From the NCBI RefSeq assembly GCF_001189535.1, contig NZ_CP012070.1:186001-250000 (forward strand): a stretch of DNA of 64,000 nucleotides. The letters are read 5' to 3'. Under the pieces are notes generated by a model. It did no database searches. It was given only the letters and a program-made list of their open reading frames with translations, and was not told the DNA's origin. Source of the DNA: Arsenicicoccus sp. oral taxon 190 (GTDB lineage: Bacteria > Actinomycetota > Actinomycetes > Actinomycetales > Dermatophilaceae). Of the stretch, positions 27,687 to 34,363 are shown one piece after another (the stretch's first letter is position 1; each line of letters starts with the position of its first letter). Made by a program: the position numbers and the translations under genes.

Positions 27687-28864
27687 CAGTCGTCCTCGAC
27701 GGCGTGCGCCAGAAGGAACGCAGGTGCCACGTAGCCGTCCGCGTCGCGGGACAGACCCTTGTCGGCCACCTGCTGCCAGACCTCGCGGTCCCAGTGCAGG
27801 CGGACGCGGCCGTCACCACCGTTGACCACCACCATCTCGGCGTACCGCTCCTCGTCGTCACTCGCCTCCACCACCTCGAAGCGGCGCCAGGAGCCGACGG
27901 GGACCGAGAAGGTGTCATGGGGCTCCAGAACGACGGTCTCGGCCTGGTCGCCGAGGTTCAGGGTGACCCGCCACCGTCCCGTCCGGACGATCAGGACCTG
28001 GGTCTCGCCGTGCCAGTGCTCCAGCATCCCCTCGCCGACGTGCGCCCTCAGCCAGGCGACGTTAAACGAGTGAGGGTTGGCCACCGGCGGCTCCACGTTG
28101 CGGTCCTCAGCCATTCCGTAACCGATGACCGGTGCGAGCTCCGCCCCGCCACCTGGGAGGAGGCTGCAGAGGAAGGGCGCCGTGGACCACTGACGGTCCG
28201 CGGCAGTCACCACACGTCGACGCATCTGCTCGGACGTGTAGGTGCGCATCTCGTCGATGATGTCCTGCGGCAGTGGCCGGATCAGATCGACGTCCTCGGG
28301 GATCTCATCACCGGCGACCGTGTCGATGAGCCGGTTGTCGGCAGTGAGGTAGAGACCGTGCCCCTCGGCCTCCTGGAGCACCGAGGGACCCCAGATGATT
28401 CCGCCGGTGTTGGCCTGGCCGAGGGCGGTGAAGAGCCACCCGTCGTCCTGACCAGCATTGGTGAAGCCGCGGAAGATCCAGGTCGGGACGGTGACGATGT
28501 CACCCTCGTGCGACAGGTACTCGCCTTCCTGACCCCCACGACCCCAGCGGAAGAGCCACTCGCCCCGGAAGTTGAAGAACACTTCGGCGGTGAAGTGCAT
28601 GTGAAGGGAGTTCGTCACCCCGTTCGGCATGGCTGCGGCGCCGATGTTGTAGCCGTGGTCCTCCTGAAGGTTGATCAACTGACCGTCGTTCTGGGAGACG
28701 CCACTGCCGATGAGTGCGTAGTTCTCCTTCTTGTCCGATCCAGGCGTGCGGCAGTCGATGAACGCGTTGTTGCAGGAGACGAGGGCTCCTCGGCGGATGG
28801 TGCGACGCTCCACCTCCTCGGCGCTCACGTACACCTCGGGACGGGCGGCATGCACGGATTCCAT
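27686..28864 (-). CDS. Bicupin protein (possible dioxygenase or isomerase)
   Basis: A 392-residue protein with two cupin barrels. The N-terminal one has a metal motif HMHFTAEVFFNFRGEW (HxH...E) followed by GDIVTVPTWIFRGF. The C-terminal one has LEHWHGETQVLIVRTGRW and EPHDTFSVPVGSWRRFEV. The double-cupin layout is shared with gentisate, homogentisate and quercetin dioxygenases and with some sugar-acid isomerases; I cannot choose between these. It lies one base after the hydrolase gene and overlaps the aldolase gene, central in the operon. Confidence 0.8.
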   Translation of the reverse strand: MESVHAARPEVYVSAEEVERRTIRRGALVSCNNAFIDCRTPGSDKKENYALIGSGVSQNDGQLINLQEDHGYNIGAAAMPNGVTNSLHMHFTAEVFFNFRGEWLFRWGRGGQEGEYLSHEGDIVTVPTWIFRGFTNAGQDDGWLFTALGQANTGGIIWGPSVLQEAEGHGLYLTADNRLIDTVAGDEIPEDVDLIRPLPQDIIDEMRTYTSEQMRRRVVTAADRQWSTAPFLCSLLPGGGAELAPVIGYGMAEDRNVEPPVANPHSFNVAWLRAHVGEGMLEHWHGETQVLIVRTGRWRVTLNLGDQAETVVLEPHDTFSVPVGSWRRFEVVEASDDEERYAEMVVVNGGDGRVRLHWDREVWQQVADKGLSRDADGYVAPAFLLAHAVEDD

Positions 28865-28865
28865 G

Positions 28866-29609
28866 TCAACTCCTGATCTGGGCGGTAGGAATGGTCGAGC
28901 CGTTGAGAAGAGATGCGTTGGACGAGTACCAGCTTGCGATCTCGACCGCGATGCGCTCTGCGGCGTGCAGGACGAACATATGGCTGCCCGGGAGCAGCCG
29001 CGCCTGCCCTCTCGGAGCAGCGGTGGCGATGGCGGCATGCGACCCGGGAGGAACAAGGGCATCGTTCACGGCACCCACAGCCAGGACGGGCCCGTCGTAG
29101 CACGCGAGTCCGGGCAGCTCGTCGACGCGGGACCGCTGGATACCGAGCTGGTCGATGAACCCCTGGAGACCGGTCTCGGCCGCCATCTCGCGGACGAGGT
29201 CTGCGTCGTGTCGCCACCGATGTGTCCCGTCGTCGGGCCCCAACAGCCGTTCGAGGATGGATTCCGCGATGGGGGTCGGACCCTCGGCGGACGCTCGCAG
29301 TTCCTGTGCCGCCCAGGCGTCCATCTGGTCCTGACTCGGCGCAGCAGGATTGGTAGCGAGGAGGACCATGCCTCGCACCACGTCAGGGCGCATTCGTGCA
29401 CTGGCGAGCGCAACCGTCCCTCCCAGGGAGTGACCAACAAGGAGAAGCGGGCCCGCGTCGATCGTGACGGCCTCGACCGCTTCGGTCAGGGACGCCCCTC
29501 GAGTGCGGGTTGCGGTGATGGACATGGGCAGCAGGCGAGCGAGCTCATCGGCGAGGCCATCCAGTGCTGCCTCGGTGCACTGGGTGCCCGCGACAAGGAC
29601 TGCCCTCAT
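28866..29609 (-). CDS. Alpha/beta hydrolase
   Basis: A 247-residue alpha/beta-hydrolase fold protein. The nucleophile is S61 in the elbow GHSLGG; the acid is probably Asp in GAVNDALVPPGS, and the base His is in PGSHMFVLHA. The oxyanion region near the N-terminus is LVAGTQCTEAALDG. It could cleave an ester, lactone or C-C bond in the island's pathway. Its ATG overlaps the transporter's TGA by four bases, and the bicupin starts one base after its stop. Confidence 0.85.
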   Translation of the reverse strand: MRAVLVAGTQCTEAALDGLADELARLLPMSITATRTRGASLTEAVEAVTIDAGPLLLVGHSLGGTVALASARMRPDVVRGMVLLATNPAAPSQDQMDAWAAQELRASAEGPTPIAESILERLLGPDDGTHRWRHDADLVREMAAETGLQGFIDQLGIQRSRVDELPGLACYDGPVLAVGAVNDALVPPGSHAAIATAAPRGQARLLPGSHMFVLHAAERIAVEIASWYSSNASLLNGSTIPTAQIRS

Positions 29610-31039
29610 GCCGAGGCGCCGGCGAGCGTCGACGGCGGGTTGTAGTCGTCATCGGCAAGGTCCTTGCGGTAGGTCTCCCGATAGAACAGGAGCACAACAA
29701 CAAAGGAGATGCACGAGATGCCAGCGACGTAGGCCGCGACCGACATGATCGTCCCGGTCCGCAGCACCAGCCAGTCGGCGATGAGCGGTGCCGTGCCGGC
29801 GAAGAAGGCGAAGGCGATGTTGAAGGCGATGCCGCCCGAGGAGTAGCGCACCCGGGTGGGGAACATCTCAGCGAGGCAGACCGTGACGGACACGGCGATG
29901 AAGAACAGCGGCACCAGGTAGATCAACTGCGCCAGGACTGCGTTGCCGAAACCTCCGTGGCTGATGATCCAGAACGCCAAGGGGACCACGAACGGGGTCA
30001 AGGCCGTCGCAGCGAGGAGCATCGGCCGTCGTCCAATGCGGTCGGAGAGACGCCCGGAGGCGTAGAGCAGCGGAATGATGGCGAGCAGCGCGATAGAAGT
30101 GGAAAGGGTGGCGGTGCCCAGGCTCAGCCCGTGCTCGCGTCGCAGGTAACCTGGGATGAAGCCCGTCCAGGTGTACGACAGCACAGCATTGGTGATCGCG
30201 AATCCCGAGAAGATGCCGATCGCCTTCCCCTGCGTGCGGAACACCTCGCGCAACGGCACGCTCGGCATCTCCTCACTGGCCTGCTTGGTGGAAGCGAACT
30301 GCGCCTGCTGCCGGCGGAACTCTGGAGTGTCCTCCACTGCACGGCGCAGATAAAACCCTGTGAAGGTGAGAGGCAGCGCAAGGAGGAAGGGGATGCGCCA
30401 GCCCCAACTGGCCATGGCGTCGGGCCCGAGGAGAGCGGAGAGGCCGAAGGTCAGCGCCGTGCCGGTCAACAGTCCGGCGAACACCGAGATGGAAACGAAC
30501 GAGGTGTAGCGCGCACGCTGGTTGCCCGGGCCGTACTCGACGACGAAGGACACCGCACCCGCGTACTCACCGCCCGCAGCGAGCCCCTGACCAAGGCGCA
30601 GCAGCAGGAGAAGGATGGGGGCTGTAACACCGATCTGGGCGTAGGACGGGATCAGACCGATCAGGAAGGTGAGGAAGCCCATGATGATGATGGTGAGCGA
30701 CAGGATTCGCTTGCGTCCCAGCCGGTCTCCCATCTGCCCGAAGATGATGCCGCCCAAGGGGCGGACCACGAACCCCAGAGCGAGGCCTGCATACGTGGCG
30801 AGCAGCCCGAGAGCGGGATCGTCCGAGGGGAAGAACACCGATGCCAGCACAGTCGACAGGGCCGCGTACACCCCGAACTCGTACTGCTCGGCGTAGTTGC
30901 CCACAACCCCGGCGAGCACAGCACGACGCAGTTGCGCAGGGGTCGCCTCGGCGGGCGTGTGCGGGTCGACAGCGATGCGCGAGTCCTGGACTCCCCGACC
31001 GGACGCTGGGCTGTTGGGTGGAACGAAAGAGGACATCAT
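29606..31039 (-). CDS. MFS transporter, metabolite:H+ symporter (MHS) type
   Basis: A 477-residue protein with twelve membrane helices. The MHS pattern is clear: VVGNYAEQYEFGVY after helix 1, RPLGGIIFGQMGDRLGRKR between helices 2 and 3, and LRLGQGLAAGGEYAGAV in helix 4. This subfamily (ProP, KgtP, ShiA) brings in organic acids, so a carboxylate or sugar acid is the likely island substrate. It is the promoter-proximal gene of the operon; the divergent kinase starts 127 bases away. Confidence 0.88.
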   Translation of the reverse strand: MMSSFVPPNSPASGRGVQDSRIAVDPHTPAEATPAQLRRAVLAGVVGNYAEQYEFGVYAALSTVLASVFFPSDDPALGLLATYAGLALGFVVRPLGGIIFGQMGDRLGRKRILSLTIIIMGFLTFLIGLIPSYAQIGVTAPILLLLLRLGQGLAAGGEYAGAVSFVVEYGPGNQRARYTSFVSISVFAGLLTGTALTFGLSALLGPDAMASWGWRIPFLLALPLTFTGFYLRRAVEDTPEFRRQQAQFASTKQASEEMPSVPLREVFRTQGKAIGIFSGFAITNAVLSYTWTGFIPGYLRREHGLSLGTATLSTSIALLAIIPLLYASGRLSDRIGRRPMLLAATALTPFVVPLAFWIISHGGFGNAVLAQLIYLVPLFFIAVSVTVCLAEMFPTRVRYSSGGIAFNIAFAFFAGTAPLIADWLVLRTGTIMSVAAYVAGISCISFVVVLLFYRETYRKDLADDDYNPPSTLAGASA

Positions 31040-31073
31040 CGGCTTCTTTCCATCAGGGGGTCTGTCGGCCTAC

Positions 31074-31091
31074 TGGTTGACCGGTCGACCA
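31074..31091. promoter_or_regulatory. Operator-like palindrome 1
   Basis: TGGTTGACCGGTCGACCA is an 18-base palindrome with one mismatch, almost the same as the perfect site at 31126-31145. It lies 35 bases upstream of the transporter start. The TGGTnnACC core suits a GntR/FadR-type dimer. Confidence 0.65.
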
Positions 31092-31125
31092 CATGTCGAT
31101 GGTGACGATACACTTCTTTCCAGGA

Positions 31126-31145
31126 TTGGTCGACCGGTCGACCAA
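31126..31145. promoter_or_regulatory. Operator-like perfect 20-bp palindrome 2
   Basis: TTGGTCGACCGGTCGACCAA is its own reverse complement. It lies 20 bases before the kinase ATG. With palindrome 1 it makes a pair of sites, 53 bases centre to centre, in the shared promoter region. The island's own GntR regulator is the natural candidate to bind both. Confidence 0.75.
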
Positions 31146-31165
31146 TATTCTTGACAGGAGAGCTC

Positions 31166-32560
31166 ATGAGCCAGAACCCCGTGGTCATCATCGACGACGA
31201 CCCCACCGGTTCGCAGACGGTCGGTCGCGCAGACCTCGTCTTCGACGTCGACCGTCCCCTGGACATGAACCAGCTCAGCCGACCTGGATCCGTCACCTTT
31301 CTGCTGGCCAACACGCGGGCCCTCGACGCGACCGCCACCGAGGCGCGCACTCGCCGCATCGCCCGCCAGCTCGCCGCTGCACCGTCGTTCCTGACCGTCA
31401 TCAGTCGAGGAGACTCGACACTTCGGGGCCACACCATCCTGGAGGTGACGTGCCTGCAGGAGGAGTTCGCCGCAGCTGGGCGCGGGTTCGACCTGGTGCT
31501 CTTCGCCCCTGCCTTCTTCGATGCTGGGCGCCGGACCGTCGAGAGTGTGCACGAAGTGTCAGTCCGCGGCGGGTGGACGCCCGTCGCCGAGACCGAGTAC
31601 GCCGCAGACGCCACGTTCGGGTTCACCCAGTCCCGTCTGCCGGACTACCTGGAGGAGGTCTCGCACGGTGGCGTCACCGCGGACGGCGTCCTTCACCTGG
31701 GTCGAGAACTGCTCGATTCCGGAGATCCCGCCGCCATCGCAAAGGTGCTGCTGGGAGCGAAGAATGGGTCATGGGTCACGACCGACGGTCGCGACGCTGC
31801 GGACTACAGGCTGGTCGCCTCCGCGGCGCGCCGGGCCCAGGAACAGGGCCGCACAATCCTGTTCCGGGCCGGACCGAGCATGGTGCAGGCTCTCACCGGC
31901 CAGCAGAGCCAACCGCCCGCGATCGACGAGAACGGCCGACTCGTGACCGGTACGCCACGCGGCCCACATGGCCCGCACGGTCTTGTCGTCGTAGGTTCGC
32001 ACACAGCTCGCACCTCTGAACAGTTCGCAGAACTCGTGGCGGTAGGGGATGTGCGCACTGTGGAGCTCGACGTCGACCGGGTCGGCACCCCGGGGTTCGT
32101 CGACCAGGTTGCAGCTGCCGTGTCTCGTTCCCTGAAAGAGGGCACGACCGCACTGCACACGAGCCGGTCGCGACGTAGCTCGGGCGACCCGGTCGCAGAC
32201 CTCGCCACGGCCATGCTCATCAATGATGCTGTCAACGCGACCGTACGCCGCGTCGTAGAGACGGCCCCCGCCTACGTGATCGCCAAGGGAGGGATCACTT
32301 CGAACGAAGTGGCGCGCGTCGGATGCCAGATCCACCGCGCAGAACTGCTAGGGCAACTATTCCCCGGGCAGGTCACCCTCGCATGCGCCGAAGAGGCGCC
32401 CGATAACCTTCTCGGCCTGCCCTACGCCATCTTCCCGGGCAATGTTGGTGAGCCCAGCGCTCTCGCACACGCCGTCGCGATCATGGATTCCTTGGTCTGC
32501 ATCGGCTCTGGCCCGGCGGCAGCCGGCCTATGGCACACCGAAGAGCACCCCAGCTCGTGA
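31166..32560 (+). CDS. Four-carbon acid sugar kinase family protein (DUF1537)
   Basis: A 464-residue protein. The N-terminal domain (about 1-230) has IDDDPTGSQTV and ISRGDSTLRGHTILE, the hallmark of the DUF1537 sugar-binding domain. The C-terminal nucleotide-binding domain (about 260-460) has VVGSHTARTSEQ and AKGGITSNEVAR. Known members phosphorylate 3-oxo-tetronates and related four-carbon acids, usually next to aldolases. Start at MSQNPV after AGGAGAG. It is divergent from the five-gene operon and probably co-regulated with it; the kinase plus HpcH-type aldolase suggests sugar-acid catabolism. Confidence 0.85.
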   Translation: MSQNPVVIIDDDPTGSQTVGRADLVFDVDRPLDMNQLSRPGSVTFLLANTRALDATATEARTRRIARQLAAAPSFLTVISRGDSTLRGHTILEVTCLQEEFAAAGRGFDLVLFAPAFFDAGRRTVESVHEVSVRGGWTPVAETEYAADATFGFTQSRLPDYLEEVSHGGVTADGVLHLGRELLDSGDPAAIAKVLLGAKNGSWVTTDGRDAADYRLVASAARRAQEQGRTILFRAGPSMVQALTGQQSQPPAIDENGRLVTGTPRGPHGPHGLVVVGSHTARTSEQFAELVAVGDVRTVELDVDRVGTPGFVDQVAAAVSRSLKEGTTALHTSRSRRSSGDPVADLATAMLINDAVNATVRRVVETAPAYVIAKGGITSNEVARVGCQIHRAELLGQLFPGQVTLACAEEAPDNLLGLPYAIFPGNVGEPSALAHAVAIMDSLVCIGSGPAAAGLWHTEEHPSS

Positions 32561-32801
32561 AGCGTCTCGGGGTTTGCGCCGCTCTATGTGGGGTACCGGC
32601 TCCCAGCTGGGGGCGGCGTCTCGGATAGGTGCAAGCGGGGCCCGGTGGTCAGGCTCGGTTTCACCTCTGCCCCCTCGCCCGACCCGAGCCCCGCATCCTG
32701 TCCCATCGTGCCACCCTGCCCGTTCCGCTGGTCGTCGAACCCGGCTCCAGCCGACCGGCTGAGCCATCAAACCCACCCTCCGGACATCCCGGGGCGGTTC
32801 A
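32561..32801. other. Non-coding stretch between kinase gene and right repeat
   Basis: About 240 bases without a recognised gene, terminator or repeat. Its composition returns to GC-rich. It ends where the 354-bp repeat begins, so it is either the island's end or a junction fragment. Confidence 0.5.
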
Positions 32802-33155
32802 CCCAGACTCGGGCGGCCGGGCCGATCAGTCCCTCGATCGGTCAGCCGTATGCCGAGGGGAAGGCTGCGCGGTAGGAGCGCCAGGCCGCGCCGCCGTCGG
32901 CCCTGCGGTCGACCGAGTCGGCCGCGAGCACCGCGTGCATCACGGCGCGCGTCACACAGTCCGCTCCCGCCTCCTGGACCAGGGCCAGCTCCGGCAGGGA
33001 GAGCTCGCGCTCGTGCCCGCCCGAGGCGAGGGCGAAGAGGGTGTCCCCGTCGAAATAGGTATGCACCGGCTTGAGCGCCCGCGCCAGCCCGTCGTGCGCC
33101 ACGCCCGCCATCTTGTGGCACTGCGCCTTGCTGAGCCGCGCGTCCGTGGCGACCA
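32802..33155. repeat. Right copy of the 354-bp direct repeat (inside intact peptidase gene)
   Basis: This copy is continuous with the intact P1 peptidase gene, of which it forms the 3' third. It is the partner of 25525-25878. The two copies are in the same orientation, so recombination between them would delete the island as a circle and restore the peptidase-hypothetical gene order. Confidence 0.9.
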
Positions 33156-33903
33156 CGCCGATGGTCGTCGCCATGCCCGGCATCCCCGCGAACCGCTCGG
33201 GCAGGCCGGCGGCCACGGTGCGCGCGGCGGCGACCTCCTGCGCCGACGGCGGCATCAGACCGGCGAGCTCGTCGTCGAGCTCGTGACGGGCGCCCCACAG
33301 CTCGCCGGTGGTCTCGTCCACCGCGGACCCGATGGCGTTGACCACGCACAGGGCGGCCACCGTGACACCGTCGTCGAGCACGCACGACGCCGAGCCCACG
33401 CCGCCCTTGAAGCCGCCGACCTTGGCCCCCGTCCCGCCGCCGACGGCGCCCATCGGCACCGGCCGGGCACCCGAGTCGCGCGCGTCGGCATACGCCGCCT
33501 GGCCGTCCCGGAACCCGGGGTGGTGACGCCAGTCGCCGCCCCGCCCCAGGTCGAAGACCACGGCCGCGGGCACGATCGGGACGACCTGCCCGGGCGCACC
33601 CATGGGCCACCCGATGCCGTCCTCGAGCAGGCCCTGCACGACGCCGTCGACCGAGGCCAGACCCAGGGCGGAACCGCCGGAGAGCACCACGGCGTTGACG
33701 CGGTCCACGAGGTTGCGGGGGTCGAGCAGGTCGGTCTCGCGGGTGCCGGGGGCCGCGCCGCGCACGTCCACTCCGGCGACGCAGCCGCCGTCCGGCGGGA
33801 GCACGACGGTGGTCCCGGTCAGCCAGCCCGGCTCGTCCCGGGTCGCGTGACCGACCCGGAACCCGGCGACGTCGACGAGGGTGTTGGTGGGTCCGGTGCG
33901 CAT
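32842..33903 (-). CDS. P1-family (DmpA/S58-like) peptidase
   Basis: A 353-residue protein of the self-processing Ntn-like P1 family. Typical motifs: NTLVDVAGFRVGHAT, AVVLSGGSALGLASVDGV, GGGTGAKVGGFKGGVGSAS (autocleavage and nucleophile region; the Ser is probable), TTIGVVATDARLSKAQCHKMA and YFDGDTLFALASGG. Relatives are aminopeptidases or amidases such as L-aminopeptidase DmpA. Start at MRTGPTN, the family-typical N-terminus. Its last 312 bases are duplicated at 25565. Confidence 0.88.
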   Translation of the reverse strand: MRTGPTNTLVDVAGFRVGHATRDEPGWLTGTTVVLPPDGGCVAGVDVRGAAPGTRETDLLDPRNLVDRVNAVVLSGGSALGLASVDGVVQGLLEDGIGWPMGAPGQVVPIVPAAVVFDLGRGGDWRHHPGFRDGQAAYADARDSGARPVPMGAVGGGTGAKVGGFKGGVGSASCVLDDGVTVAALCVVNAIGSAVDETTGELWGARHELDDELAGLMPPSAQEVAAARTVAAGLPERFAGMPGMATTIGVVATDARLSKAQCHKMAGVAHDGLARALKPVHTYFDGDTLFALASGGHERELSLPELALVQEAGADCVTRAVMHAVLAADSVDRRADGGAAWRSYRAAFPSAYG

Positions 33904-33951
33904 GGCGGCGAATCTACCCCCGCGCCCGCGGCACGGCCCAGGCATGCCGAT

Positions 33952-33980
33952 GGCCCCCGTCCTGTGGGAGGACGGGGGCC
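33952..33980 (-). terminator. Terminator of DUF3263 gene
   Basis: GGCCCCCGTCCT (33952-33963) pairs perfectly with 33969-33980 around a 5-base loop. On the reverse strand it starts 16 bases after the DUF3263 stop and would insulate the peptidase gene downstream. Confidence 0.75.
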
Positions 33981-33996
33981 TACGGGTCCGTGGGGG

Positions 33997-34290
33997 TCAG
34001 AGCTGGACGCCGAGCCGTCGTGCTGACCTCGCGCGCTGTCGCTGGGCGCGCATGCGCCGCAGCCGCTTGACGAGCATGGGGTCGTGCTCCAATGCCGCCT
34101 GCGTGTCGATCAGCGCGTTGAGCACCTGGTAGTAGCGCGTCGCGCTCATGTCGAACAGCTCCTTGACGGACTGCTCCTTGGCGCCGTCGTACTTCCACCA
34201 CTGCCGCTCGAAGGCGAGGATCTCGCGCTCCCGGTCGCTCAGGGAGGCGACGGGGCGCTCGGCCGACGTGGGGTGCAGGGCGGCGCTCAT
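33997..34290 (-). CDS. DUF3263 family protein
   Basis: A 97-residue basic, helical protein matching the actinobacterial DUF3263 pattern: LSDREREILAFERQWWKYDGAKEQSVKELFDMSATRYYQVLNALID, which looks like a helix-turn-helix (SATRYYQVLN). The C-terminus is Arg-rich (RRMRAQRQRARSARR). A DNA-binding role is plausible but untested. Start at MSAALHP; a GTG two codons earlier is possible. Confidence 0.8.
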   Translation of the reverse strand: MSAALHPTSAERPVASLSDREREILAFERQWWKYDGAKEQSVKELFDMSATRYYQVLNALIDTQAALEHDPMLVKRLRRMRAQRQRARSARRLGVQL

Positions 34291-34363
34291 GACCACCAGG
34301 GTAGCGGCCGAATCACACGCGTGTCATTCGTGCCGCCACCCCGGTCACCCACATGGTCCCCGG

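Noticed and set aside
27704..28876. Forward frame of 390 residues opposite the bicupin gene
   Set aside because: It has no domain; the reverse frame has clear cupin metal motifs and operon overlaps.
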